DNA of 64,000 nucleotides. Source: an uncultured Muribaculaceae bacterium. Its GTDB lineage: Bacteria; Bacteroidota; Bacteroidia; Bacteroidales; Muribaculaceae. The stretch spans positions 19,965-83,964 of the forward strand of contig CAJTSR010000012.1 in the NCBI GenBank assembly GCA_910579035.1, written 5' to 3'. Position 1 is the stretch's first letter. Each line of letters opens with the position of its first letter. Below the pieces are notes generated by a model. The model was not told the origin of the DNA, made no database searches, and was given only the letters and a program-made list of their open reading frames with translations. A program made the translations under genes and the position numbers. This document shows, piece by piece, positions 41,815 to 50,452 of the stretch.

Positions 41815-42801
41815 TTATGGAATTGAACGGAGTACGGTGTACCGCAGGAGCAGCTCCAAGGCAAGGAATGCGAATGCGAGCCACGCCCACAGCATATAGT
41901 TGTCCTCGGTGTGCGAGAAGTGACGCACGTCCATCTGAGTCTTTTCGAGAGCGTCTATTTCAGAGAAAATCTCTTCAAGAACGCGGTTGCCCGTGGCGCG
42001 GAAATACTTGCCGCCGGTGCTTTCGGCCACCGTCTTAAGAGTGGCTTCGTCGATAACCACCGGCTGCGGCTGGAACTCTATCCGGCCTGTAAGCGTGCGT
42101 ACCGGGTACGGGGCGTTGCCATTGGTGCCGATGCCTATGGTGTATATTTTCACACCAAGCTCCTTGGCCACTTCGGAAGCCGTCACAGGGGCTATCACGC
42201 CGGTATTGTTGCTGCCGTCGGTGAGCAGGATTATGCTCTTGCTCTTGGCCTTGCCTTCCTTGAGTCGGTTAAGCGAGGTAGCAATGCCGTCGCCTATGGC
42301 CGTGCCGTCTTCAAGCACGTTCATACCAAGGTTACCGAGGTACTGGAGAAGCTGCGCGCGGTCCACCGTCATAGGCACGCCGGTGAGGCTCTCGCCCGCA
42401 AATATGACAATGCCTATGTTGTCGGCCTCGCGCCCTGAAATAAACCGTGCGGCAACCTCTTTGGCGGCGCCGAAACGATCCGGCTCGAAGTCGCGGGCAA
42501 GCATCGACGACGACACGTCAAGCGCCAGCACTATGTCGGTACCCTCGGTAGAGGTTGTGCGCCAACTGTCGCGTACCTGCGGGCGCGCAAGCATTATGAT
42601 GATGCAGGCTATCGTGGCAAGCCGCAGCACTATCAGGAAGTGCCGCAGATACTGTTTCCATGTTCGCGGCATTCGGGCAAAGGCCGAAGCAGACGATAGC
42701 GACATCGTGGCATGGCTGTTGCGCTGCTTCCACACGTACCATGCGGCAAGCGGAATCAGCAGGAGCAATAACCAGAGTATATGAGGATGTGCGAATTGCA
42801 T
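41815..42801 (-). CDS. batA: BatA: von Willebrand factor A domain membrane protein
   Basis: A 328-residue paralogue of BatB. It has N-terminal helices (ILWLLLLLIPLAAWYVW and LRLATIACIIIMLARP), a VWA domain with MIDAS DVSSS at 95-99, and a C-terminal helix (YMLWAWLAFAFLALELLL). The gene lies nine bases before batB and 14 bases after the BatD/DUF4381-like gene. With the MoxR ATPase upstream, it fits the MoxR-VWA pairing in which the AAA+ protein remodels or matures the VWA partner. Confidence 0.94.
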   Translation of the reverse strand: MQFAHPHILWLLLLLIPLAAWYVWKQRNSHATMSLSSASAFARMPRTWKQYLRHFLIVLRLATIACIIIMLARPQVRDSWRTTSTEGTDIVLALDVSSSMLARDFEPDRFGAAKEVAARFISGREADNIGIVIFAGESLTGVPMTVDRAQLLQYLGNLGMNVLEDGTAIGDGIATSLNRLKEGKAKSKSIILLTDGSNNTGVIAPVTASEVAKELGVKIYTIGIGTNGNAPYPVRTLTGRIEFQPQPVVIDEATLKTVAESTGGKYFRATGNRVLEEIFSEIDALEKTQMDVRHFSHTEDNYMLWAWLAFAFLALELLLRYTVLRSIP

Positions 42802-42815
42802 CGTAAATCGTAGAA

Positions 42816-43835
42816 TTATTGTTTCTTTACTTTAGCAGGAGCTGCAGCCGTGCCCTCCCCCGCCTCTTCAGGCTCAGGCTCGGGTTTGGGCTTGGTCTGC
42901 TCCACAAAGCTCTCTGCCTTGGCGAAAGCTTTGGCATTATCATCAGGCATAGGCCGCACCTTGGCAAACTTCACGAAGTCTGCAATTGAGAGCACGGCAC
43001 GCATCTCGTCGGCGGTCATCCTTGTTTCGGGATTGCTGCGTAGTGCGCGGACTATCTGGGTCGATGTCATTTCCATCGCGTTTATGCCGAAGCGACCTTG
43101 CAGGTATTGGCGCAGAATGTCGGTAAGCTCGGTATAGTACTGCTTCTCGTGGCCGTTCTCGGCGAGCTTTCGCGAGCGCAGGCTGTTGAGCCTCGATTTT
43201 GCCAAATCGTATGGAGGCACGGGAGCGGCCTTCTGCTCTTCTATTATCTGCTTGCGTTGGCGCAACATCATAAATGCCCATACTCCGACTACGGCAAGGA
43301 CCACCGCAAGGAGTGTCCAGAAAAGCCAGTCCGGCACATAGTCGTACCACCTGCTCCGGGGCGAGGCGACCGATGCCATAGGGTGAATGGTCTGCAACGA
43401 ATCGACATCGACCGGCAGGACCTTCAGAGCAACCACCGTGGAGAAAGCAGTGTCGGCGCCGGGAGATGCCACCACGGCAAAAGGCGGTATAGTAACCGTG
43501 CCGGGATCGAACGCCTGTATGGTGAAGTCGAAATTTATGCGGGTACGGCCGTTGCTGCTCGAACTCACGCTGTCGGAAGCCACCACGTCAACACCGTGGA
43601 ACTCCATATATTCCTTGCCGGGAGTAAGCACGGGGAAATCGACAAGCTGGGCCGTTGAAGTAACGGCATCGGGCATGTCCACAGTCACAAGCAAATGGGC
43701 GCGGTCGCCCATGGTAAGCTGCGCGCTGTCGATTTCGGCTTTGACTGTCACTGCCGACGACGGGCGAGCCTCTGCTGCAGAGAATCCTGCCGCCAGCATC
43801 AAAAAGGCCGCTGCTATTTTATTCATGCCGGTCAT
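42816..43835 (-). CDS. Bat operon membrane protein (BatD N-terminus/DUF4381-like)
   Basis: A 339-residue protein between the DUF58 and batA genes. It has a signal peptide (KIAAAFLMLAAGFSAAEA), a periplasmic BatD-like beta domain (residues 25-150, including AQLTMGDRAHLLVTVDMP), one membrane helix (about 170-192) and a cytoplasmic helical domain. That domain (YYTELTDILRQYLQGRFGINAMEMTSTQI) resembles the DUF4381 C-terminus, and the tail is Pro/Glu/Lys-rich. The start used here gives the ATGA overlap with the DUF58 gene. An internal ATG three codons later is also possible. The function is unknown beyond membership of the Bat complex. Confidence 0.8.
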   Translation of the reverse strand: MTGMNKIAAAFLMLAAGFSAAEARPSSAVTVKAEIDSAQLTMGDRAHLLVTVDMPDAVTSTAQLVDFPVLTPGKEYMEFHGVDVVASDSVSSSSNGRTRINFDFTIQAFDPGTVTIPPFAVVASPGADTAFSTVVALKVLPVDVDSLQTIHPMASVASPRSRWYDYVPDWLFWTLLAVVLAVVGVWAFMMLRQRKQIIEEQKAAPVPPYDLAKSRLNSLRSRKLAENGHEKQYYTELTDILRQYLQGRFGINAMEMTSTQIVRALRSNPETRMTADEMRAVLSIADFVKFAKVRPMPDDNAKAFAKAESFVEQTKPKPEPEPEEAGEGTAAAPAKVKKQ

Positions 43836-44707
43836 ACTGTTGAACGGTTTTTAAAAAGGCCCATCAAGGCTCGTACATAATCTTCGTCTGTGGCAACGCT
43901 GGTATAGTCAACGCGCGAGCTGCGAAGAGTGGTAACCATCTTCTGCTGCCTGTCGTACCACCATTTGTTGTATGCCTTGCGGGTGGCCGACGAACCGGTG
44001 TCTATCCAGCGGGTAGCTCCTGTTTCAAGGTCAAGCACCCTCATAAGCCCCACATCGGGCATCTCGCTGTCGCGCTTGTCATAGACCTGAATCGCCATCA
44101 CGTCATGGCGCGACATCGCCACGTTCAGGGGCGTGCGGTAGTCGCTTTCGTCGATAAAGTCCGATATGAGGAACATCGTGCACCGGCGCTTGAGCGCGTC
44201 GCTGAAATACCTCACAGCTGCCGCTATGTCCGTTCCGTTGTTCTGCGGAGTAAAGTCGAGAAGTTCGCGGATAAGGAACAAAATATGCTTGCGGCCTTTC
44301 TTGGGTGCGATAAATTTTTCAACCTTGTTAGAGAAAAAGATAGCGCCTATCTTGTCGTTATTCTGAATAGCCGAGAACGCTATGGTTGCTGCTATTTCGG
44401 CTATCATGTCGCGCTTCTCCATTCCTTCGGCTCCGAAGTTACGGCTTGCCGACACGTCGACAAGCAGCATCACGGTAAGTTCCCGCTCTTCTTCGTATAC
44501 CTTTACATAGGGATGGTTCTGGCGCGCCGTCACATTCCAGTCAATGTCGCGAATATCGTCACCGTACTGGTAGGCACGAACTTCCGAGAACATCATGCCG
44601 CGACCTTTGAATGCCGAATGGTACTCGCCGGCAAAAATGTTCTGAGAAAGTCCGCGTGTCTTTATTTCTATCTTGCGAACCTTTTTTATAAGTTCATTTG
44701 AATCCAT
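43832..44707 (-). CDS. DUF58 domain protein of the Bat operon
   Basis: A 291-residue protein with the DUF58 core (GRGMMFSEVRAYQYGDDIRDIDWNVTARQNHPYVKVYEEERELTVMLLVD, given here only by its ends at roughly residues 32-80). It has a degenerate VWA-like fold (VDVSASRNFG). No membrane segment or signal is seen, so it is cytoplasmic or peripheral. DUF58 proteins nearly always sit directly after moxR, as here (33-base gap), and are regarded as MoxR client or adaptor proteins. Confidence 0.92.
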   Translation of the reverse strand: MDSNELIKKVRKIEIKTRGLSQNIFAGEYHSAFKGRGMMFSEVRAYQYGDDIRDIDWNVTARQNHPYVKVYEEERELTVMLLVDVSASRNFGAEGMEKRDMIAEIAATIAFSAIQNNDKIGAIFFSNKVEKFIAPKKGRKHILFLIRELLDFTPQNNGTDIAAAVRYFSDALKRRCTMFLISDFIDESDYRTPLNVAMSRHDVMAIQVYDKRDSEMPDVGLMRVLDLETGATRWIDTGSSATRKAYNKWWYDRQQKMVTTLRSSRVDYTSVATDEDYVRALMGLFKNRSTV

Positions 44708-44740
44708 CCTGAAAGTTTGAATTTGGAGGAATTAAATCTG

Positions 44741-45736
44741 TCAGGGCACCTGTACCTTGTCGAGGATATCGGTGATAATCATGTCGGTTGTGAAATTGTT
44801 CGCCTCGGCCTCATACGAAAGCCCGATGCGGTGACGGAGCACGTCGTGGCATACCGAAATCACGTCCTCGGGAATAACATATCCGCGCTGGTGCAGGAAT
44901 GCATAGGCGCGTGCCGCACGAGCAAGCGAGATAGACGCACGGGGAGATGCTCCGAACGAGATATACGACGCGAGGTCTTCGAGTCCGTATTCTTTCGGCG
45001 TGCGGGTGGCGAACACTATATCGACGATGTAGCGTTCTATCTTTTCGTCCACATATATCTGCTCTACCACCTTCTGAGCCTCGATCACTTCCTGTGGCTT
45101 AAGCAGCGGCACGATGGGGCGCTGTTCGCGGGCTATGTTCATACGTATGATCTCGCGTTCCTCGTCCTTGGTTGGATAGCCGATGACAACCTTCATCAGG
45201 AAACGGTCGACCTGTGCTTCGGGCAGCGGATAAGTGCCTTCCTGCTCGATAGGGTTCTGGGTAGCCATTACAAGGAAAGGCTTGTCGAGAGGGAAAGTGT
45301 TGTCGCCAATCGTAACCTGGCGTTCCTGCATGGCTTCAAGCAGAGCGCTCTGTACCTTGGCCGGAGCGCGGTTTATTTCGTCGGCAAGAACGAAGTTGGC
45401 AAACACCGGGCCTTTCTTCACTTGGAAGGTTTCATTCTTCACACTATATATCATAGTGCCTATCACGTCGGCCGGAAGAATATCAGGGGTGAACTGTATA
45501 CGGCTGTACTTAGCGTCGATCAGCTGGGCCAGAGTCTTTATGGCCAATGTCTTGGCAAGACCGGGCACACCTTCGAGCAGCACGTGGCCGTTGGCAAGAA
45601 GAGCCACAAGAAGGCTTTCTACCAAGTGTTTCTGTCCTACGATGGTCTGGTCCATTCCTCGTGTGACGAGGGTTGTAAAATCGCTTTTGCTCGCTACCAA
45701 CTCGTTGAGTTCGCGAATGTTGACGCTTTCGCTCAT
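44741..45736 (-). CDS. MoxR family AAA+ ATPase
   Basis: A 331-residue AAA+ chaperone-like ATPase at the head of the Bat operon. Walker A is GVPGLAKT at 56-63, Walker B VLADEINRAP near 115, then MATQNPIEQEGTYPLPEAQVDRF and a C-terminal lid helical domain. MoxR proteins act on VWA-domain partners during maturation of complexes, and batA and batB supply such partners four and five genes downstream. The promoter lies about 95 bases upstream. Confidence 0.95.
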   Translation of the reverse strand: MSESVNIRELNELVASKSDFTTLVTRGMDQTIVGQKHLVESLLVALLANGHVLLEGVPGLAKTLAIKTLAQLIDAKYSRIQFTPDILPADVIGTMIYSVKNETFQVKKGPVFANFVLADEINRAPAKVQSALLEAMQERQVTIGDNTFPLDKPFLVMATQNPIEQEGTYPLPEAQVDRFLMKVVIGYPTKDEEREIIRMNIAREQRPIVPLLKPQEVIEAQKVVEQIYVDEKIERYIVDIVFATRTPKEYGLEDLASYISFGASPRASISLARAARAYAFLHQRGYVIPEDVISVCHDVLRHRIGLSYEAEANNFTTDMIITDILDKVQVP

Positions 45737-45827
45737 AGTGATGTTTATATTATTAGCAATCTTTATTTGTCTTTATCTGTTACAGAGCGGTATGCCGAGG
45801 GCATAGTCCACCCTTTATTTTAACACA

Positions 45828-45835
45828 CAAAATTA
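45828..45835 (-). promoter_or_regulatory. Promoter -7 element for the Bat operon
   Basis: The minus strand reads TAATTTTG, a full TAnnTTTG match. Transcription from near 45824 would leave a leader of about 88 bases. No TTTG is seen at the -33 position. It lies in a 261-base intergenic region shared with the purT terminator. Confidence 0.5.
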
Positions 45836-45947
45836 ATACTATAACAATTAAAGCGCCACGCCTGAATGTTAATTTTATTTACTTTGTCTTTAGCCATCTA
45901 AACATTTAAGCATTTTTATAATTACGGTCATCGTTGTGGCGGACAAA

Positions 45948-45977
45948 AAAATCCCACGGCGCTGTCCGTGGGATTTT
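45948..45977 (-). terminator. Terminator of purT
   Basis: AAAATCCCACGG (45948-45959) pairs perfectly with CCGTGGGATTTT (45966-45977). On the minus strand the stem ends in a run of seven T's (ATTTTTTTGTCC), a classical intrinsic terminator 20 bases after the stop. Confidence 0.9.
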
Positions 45978-45997
45978 AGCAGAAACAAAATAGTATT

Positions 45998-47182
45998 TCA
46001 GAAAGTCGTCACCTCGAGCGCATCGGCCGCACGCGCCGCCTTCTTGCGGGCCTCATCCACACTGCTGTCTGTGGCAAGCACCACGGCCATACGTCGATGT
46101 CCGTGAACTTCGGGTTTGCCGAATATGCGCATCTGGGTGCCCGGCTCGGCAAGAACGGCCTCAAGCGCACCAAATTCAACAGTGTCTGTGTCGCCTTCCA
46201 CCACTATCGCTCGCGAAGCCGACGGGCCAAGGAAGCGAATCTGCGGAACGGGCAGACCGAGAAGCGCGCGGGCGTGGAGCGCGAACTCGCTGAGGTCCTG
46301 CGATATCATGGTCACCATACCGGTATCGTGCGGACGGGGCGACACTTCGCTGAATATCACTTCGTCGCCTTTCACAAACAGCTCCACTCCGAAGATGCCG
46401 TACCCGCCGAGAGCGTCGGTGATGGCCTTGGCTACCTCCTGCGCTTTCTTAAGAGCGGGTTCGCTCATATGCTGGGGCTGCCACGACTCGCGATAGTCGC
46501 CGTTGACCTGGATATGGCCTACCGGCTCGCAGAAAACAGTGCCGGAGATGCTGCGTACCGTAAGCAGCGTGATCTCATAGTCGAAATCAACAAATCCTTC
46601 CACAATGACACGGCCTGCACCGGCACGTCCGCCTTCCTGCGCCTCGCGCCATGCGGCATCTATCTGCTCGGCGGTCTTGACGGTGCTCTGCCCGTGGCCG
46701 GAAGAACTCATAACCGGCTTAACCACTACCGGAAGTCCGATTTCCTCTATCGCTGCCATAAATTCTTCACGCGTTTCGGCAAATCGATAGGGAGATGTGG
46801 GCAGGCCAAGCTGCTCGGCGGCAAGACGGCGTATACCCTCGCGGTTCATAGTCAGGAACGCGGCCGTGGCCGTAGGGGTGACATTGTATCCCTCCTTCTC
46901 AAGCTCAACCAACACGGGAGTGGCGATAGCTTCAACTTCCGGAATTATATGGTCGGGCTTCTCAAGCTCTACCACGCGACGAAGCTCGGCGCCGTCAAGC
47001 ATGCTGAACACATACGAGCGGTGCGCAACCTGCATCGCCGGAGCATTGGCATACTTGTCGCAAGCCACCACCTCGACGCCCATGCGCTGTAGTTCGATTG
47101 CCACTTCCTTTCCTAATTCGCCGCTGCCAAGCAAAAGAGCTTTGCGGCCTTTGGTTGTCATTACAGAACCTATTTTTGTCAT
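45998..47182 (-). CDS. purT: Formate-dependent phosphoribosylglycinamide formyltransferase
   Basis: An ATP-grasp enzyme that makes formyl-GAR from GAR, formate and ATP, replacing the folate-dependent PurN step of purine synthesis. The chain is 394 residues, closely matching the E. coli length. GSGELGKE lies at 19-26. The blocks VELEKPDHIIPEVEAIAT, KPVMSSSGHGQS, GGRAGAGRVIVEG, DYRESWQPQ and FSEVSPRPHDTGMVT are all as in E. coli PurT. It is the last gene of a prenyl synthase-tatD-purT run (26-base gap). Confidence 0.97.
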   Translation of the reverse strand: MTKIGSVMTTKGRKALLLGSGELGKEVAIELQRMGVEVVACDKYANAPAMQVAHRSYVFSMLDGAELRRVVELEKPDHIIPEVEAIATPVLVELEKEGYNVTPTATAAFLTMNREGIRRLAAEQLGLPTSPYRFAETREEFMAAIEEIGLPVVVKPVMSSSGHGQSTVKTAEQIDAAWREAQEGGRAGAGRVIVEGFVDFDYEITLLTVRSISGTVFCEPVGHIQVNGDYRESWQPQHMSEPALKKAQEVAKAITDALGGYGIFGVELFVKGDEVIFSEVSPRPHDTGMVTMISQDLSEFALHARALLGLPVPQIRFLGPSASRAIVVEGDTDTVEFGALEAVLAEPGTQMRIFGKPEVHGHRRMAVVLATDSSVDEARKKAARAADALEVTTF

Positions 47183-47208
47183 TGCTTAGAATATGTTGTG
47201 TAGAAGAT

Positions 47209-47997
47209 TTATTCAATATTAAAAAAGCGCCGCGCGTTGGCGGCAGTGAGCATGTCAGCTTCTCGTGAAGGAATCGAGAGCGAGTGCGCGACAGCTTCGA
47301 CCACATATGCAATCATAGCGCTCTCGTTGCGCTTGCCCCGAAAAGGCACAGGCGCAAGAAAGGGCGCGTCGGTTTCCGTAAGTATGCGTTCGCGCGGTAT
47401 CGCGGGCAGCACGTCGCGCAATGTCGAATTTTTAAACGTCACTATGCCATTGATTCCGAAATAGTAGTCGCCGACACTGCATATGCGCTCCACGTCGCCG
47501 ACAGCGCCGCCGAAGCTGTGGAACACCGCGCCGACTCCCCTATGCCCCTGCATCACTTCGAGCACACGGTCAAGACCCTCCCGGCAATGGATAATCACGG
47601 GAAGGCCGAGTTCCGAAGCTACCGACAGCTGCCTGTCGAATGCCTGCATCTGTTCCCGTTCGAATGCCTTGTCCCAGTACAGGTCGATACCGACTTCGCC
47701 GACAGCGCTGTAACGCCCGGCCCTAATGTCTTGCTCTATGAAGGCAAGCTCTGTCTGCCAGTCTTCTTTCACCTCTGTCGGGTGAAGACCCATGGCCATA
47801 AGGGTGTTGTCGGGGCGCGCCGCGTGCAAAGCCTTCAGCGGCGTCATACTTGCCCTGTCGACATTGGGGAGAACCATCATATCCACTCCGGCGGCAACAG
47901 CCCGGTCGACAGCGGCGCACTGGCCTTCGAGGGAACCTTTCACCTGCCCGTCGACATCATACTCGGCCATATACAGATGCGTGTGCGTGTCGATCAT
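47209..47997 (-). CDS. tatD: TatD family metal-dependent hydrolase
   Basis: A 262-residue amidohydrolase-fold deoxyribonuclease. The first metal site is DTHTHL at 3-8 (His5 and His7), with GEVGIDLYWD, VIIHCREG, HSFGG and LTETDAP following in family order. TatD proteins have 3'-5' exonuclease activity on damaged DNA. Exact substrates in Bacteroidota are not established. The ATG overlaps the last base of the prenyl synthase stop. Confidence 0.95.
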   Translation of the reverse strand: MIDTHTHLYMAEYDVDGQVKGSLEGQCAAVDRAVAAGVDMMVLPNVDRASMTPLKALHAARPDNTLMAMGLHPTEVKEDWQTELAFIEQDIRAGRYSAVGEVGIDLYWDKAFEREQMQAFDRQLSVASELGLPVIIHCREGLDRVLEVMQGHRGVGAVFHSFGGAVGDVERICSVGDYYFGINGIVTFKNSTLRDVLPAIPRERILTETDAPFLAPVPFRGKRNESAMIAYVVEAVAHSLSIPSREADMLTAANARRFFNIE

Positions 47998-48962
47998 CAG
48001 TGAGTGCGTGTTGCGGCCTTTACGGCAAGCGATTCAAAGAATTTGCGGGCATCGTTGTCCATTTCCACCTTGGCAAGTTCCTCCACGGCCTTTGCCGAGT
48101 ATTCTGCCGCAAGCCGCCCGAGCCGCTCGCTAAGTCCGAGCGAGTCGAACAAGCGCCTCACCTGCTCCACCCTCTCGTTCGGCACGAGGTCCTCTTCCAT
48201 AATCGCGGCAAGTTCGCCGTCTGATTCCTCAAGGCCGGTAATGAGCAGCCATGTCTTTTTGCGGTTGATTATGTCACCGCCGATTTCCTTGCCGAATATA
48301 GCCGGGTCGCCATATGTGTCGAGCCAGTCGTCGCGCAACTGGAACGCTATTCCGAGCGCGAGGCCGTAATTATACAGATGTGTCCTGTCGGCCTCCGAAG
48401 CACCAGCCATGACTGCTCCGAGAGCGCACGCTCCGGCAAGCAGCACCGAGGTTTTCAACTTTATCATCTCAAGATATTCAGACACCGACACATCGTTGCG
48501 ACGTTCAAATTCCATATCGAGCTGCTGCCCCTGATACACGCCTATGGCCGTGTCGTTGAACACCCGGCATAGCTCGGGCAGCTTTTCAGGCGGGCACATA
48601 GCCAGCAACTGCGAAGCCATCGTAAGCATCGTGTCACCCGAAAGTATAGCGGCATTCTCATTCCAGCGACGGTGGACGGTCGGACGCCCGCGGCGCAAAT
48701 CGGCGTTATCCATCACATCGTCGTGAAGAAGAGTGAAGTTATGGAACATCTCCACCGCCAAAGCCTGGTTTATGGCCTCCGACGGTTCGCGGCGCGAGAG
48801 AGCCGAGAACACAGAGAGCAACAACACCGGGCGAAGACGCTTGCCTCCGCTTTCAAGCGTGTATTTGATAGGTTCGAACAAGCGGCGGGCTGTCGACGGA
48901 TATTCAATTGCCGCCATAGCCGATTCAACGATCGCTGAAAAATAATCTACGGAATACTGCAT
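47997..48962 (-). CDS. Polyprenyl (trans-isoprenyl) diphosphate synthase
   Basis: Condenses isopentenyl diphosphate with an allylic diphosphate to make a trans-polyprenyl diphosphate for quinones or other isoprenoids. GGKRLRP lies at 39-45, the first Asp-rich motif DDVMD at 81-85 and the second DDWLD at 211-215. The 321 residues suit either a farnesyl/geranylgeranyl or a longer-chain synthase; residues before the first Asp motif (FHNFTLLH) do not settle product length. It starts the operon, with a consensus promoter immediately upstream. Confidence 0.93.
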   Translation of the reverse strand: MQYSVDYFSAIVESAMAAIEYPSTARRLFEPIKYTLESGGKRLRPVLLLSVFSALSRREPSEAINQALAVEMFHNFTLLHDDVMDNADLRRGRPTVHRRWNENAAILSGDTMLTMASQLLAMCPPEKLPELCRVFNDTAIGVYQGQQLDMEFERRNDVSVSEYLEMIKLKTSVLLAGACALGAVMAGASEADRTHLYNYGLALGIAFQLRDDWLDTYGDPAIFGKEIGGDIINRKKTWLLITGLEESDGELAAIMEEDLVPNERVEQVRRLFDSLGLSERLGRLAAEYSAKAVEELAKVEMDNDARKFFESLAVKAATRTH

Positions 48963-48987
48963 ACCTTGGTGATATGAAAAACTGTAG

Positions 48988-49018
48988 CAAAGTTACGATT
49001 TTTTAGCGACACTGCAAA
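48988..49018 (-). promoter_or_regulatory. Promoter of the prenyl synthase operon (TTTG-N19-TAACTTTG)
   Basis: On the minus strand TTTG (49015-49018) and TAACTTTG (48988-48995) are exactly 19 bases apart. The start near 48984 gives a leader of about 22 bases. Confidence 0.75.
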
Positions 49019-49085
49019 CTCCCCGCCACTATGCCAAAAACTATGCTAAAAATTCGTTAAAAGCTCGGCGAGGATAAGGCCTCGG

Positions 49086-49117
49086 TTTGCCGAGTGGCGA
49101 TTTTTTGATTAATTTTG
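49086..49117 (+). promoter_or_regulatory. Promoter abutting the T9SS cargo gene (TTTG-N20-TAATTTTG)
   Basis: TTTG (49086-49089) and TAATTTTG (49110-49117) are 20 bases apart. The -7 element ends six bases before ATG 49124, so the transcript would start only about three bases upstream of the start codon. Confidence 0.7.
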
Positions 49118-49123
49118 TATGTT

Positions 49124-50452
49124 ATGAACCCGCTGAAACTGTTCCCGCTTGCCATCACGGCTATCCCGGCATATTGCGCCGCTCTTGATTTCGAGGGCGC
49201 TGCGACACGCCCTGTGGAGATAACGACAGAAGCCTCCACGGGTCTTGACGCTGTATATGTGCTGCGCGACGGCGCAGGCATACGCCTGAGCCACACCTCG
49301 GCATCGCCGGCCTCGGTGCGATGGTATCGCTTCAGTAGACTGGGCGGGGCCTATGCCGAAGAACTAACACCTGCAGTTTCAGCCACAAAAAGCAGCGTGC
49401 CGCTCGACGGTCAGGACATGGGCTATATAATCGAAGAAAACGGACGCCGCAAATGCTATTGGATTATCGATTATTCCGCCCACAGGCTCGAACTCGAAGC
49501 AATATCGGCAAGGCAGGGCGACGACTGCCACCGCACGGAAATCGCCCTTTCCGGCAACGCTGCCGAAATACCCTACTACACTATCAACGGGCGTCGCCTG
49601 ACGCTCTCCAGAGAGCTTGAACTGTCGTATTCGACATTGAGTTTTGACGATGGCTCGTTTTCATATGTGACAAGCGCTGAAACAACCACCCTACCCTCGC
49701 TAAGCTCCGCCACGAGCATAGACGCGCCTTTGTGCAACACGGTGTTCACGCTTTCAGGCGACAGATTCCTCAAAGCGTGGGGTGAGTCGGAATCCGTGGC
49801 AAGCCCCGAATACACCACCACTGCAGTAGAAGCCACCACACGCGCCACACAGGAAACACGCGAATCCGACAACGAGCAGAAAGAAAACTCCGAAGCCGGA
49901 CTCGGAGGCTCCGCTCCGTGCACAATATTGTTTGAAGCCGCCACAAGCGACGCCGCCGTTTTCCAAGAATGGCAGATTTCCCGGTCGGTTGAATTTGAAA
50001 CCATAGAAAACTCATTCAACGACCTCAGCTTCGACTACACTTTCCGCGAAAGCGGCACAAGCTACGTGCGGTTCACAGCTAACAATGCCGACGGAACCTG
50101 CGAGTACACCGGGCCGGTCTACGAAGTATTCATAGGCGAGTCCAGACTCGAGATTCCCAACGCGTTCTCCCCCGAGGCCACTCCCGGCGTCAACGATCTT
50201 TGGAAAGTAAGCTACAAATCGCTCGTGAGCTTCCAATGCCATATCTTCAACCGCTGGGGCACCGAAATATACACCTCGACCGACCCCTCTCAGGGCTGGG
50301 ACGGCAAATATCGAGGGAAATTCGTGCCGGCAGGTGTTTATTACTATATCATAAAAGCCAAAGGCTCCGACGGCGTTGAATACGAACGCGCCGGCGACAT
50401 AAATATAATAAAGTACAAAGAAGGTAAAACCTCCACAGAACCTACAGAATGA
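49124..50452 (+). CDS. Secreted protein with T9SS type B (gliding-associated) sorting domain
   Basis: A 442-residue exported protein with a short signal peptide (LKLFPLAITAIPAYCA). The long beta-rich middle has no recognised domain, and an acidic low-complexity stretch rich in Thr, Glu and Ser spans about 225-260. The C-terminal 90 residues carry the CHU_C type B sorting domain: IPNAFSPEATPGVNDLWKV, HIFNRWGTEIYTSTD, QGWDGKYRG and VPAGVYYYIIKAKGSDG. Type B domains direct export through the type IX secretion system. None of the T9SS machinery lies in this window. The stop overlaps the start of a lytic transglycosylase gene. Confidence 0.85.
   Translation: MNPLKLFPLAITAIPAYCAALDFEGAATRPVEITTEASTGLDAVYVLRDGAGIRLSHTSASPASVRWYRFSRLGGAYAEELTPAVSATKSSVPLDGQDMGYIIEENGRRKCYWIIDYSAHRLELEAISARQGDDCHRTEIALSGNAAEIPYYTINGRRLTLSRELELSYSTLSFDDGSFSYVTSAETTTLPSLSSATSIDAPLCNTVFTLSGDRFLKAWGESESVASPEYTTTAVEATTRATQETRESDNEQKENSEAGLGGSAPCTILFEAATSDAAVFQEWQISRSVEFETIENSFNDLSFDYTFRESGTSYVRFTANNADGTCEYTGPVYEVFIGESRLEIPNAFSPEATPGVNDLWKVSYKSLVSFQCHIFNRWGTEIYTSTDPSQGWDGKYRGKFVPAGVYYYIIKAKGSDGVEYERAGDINIIKYKEGKTSTEPTE

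Noticed and set aside
49064..49094. CTCGGC/GCCGAG inverted repeat upstream of the T9SS cargo gene
   Set aside because: Only six base pairs across a 19-base gap, and it overlaps the -33 element; too weak to call a terminator or operator.
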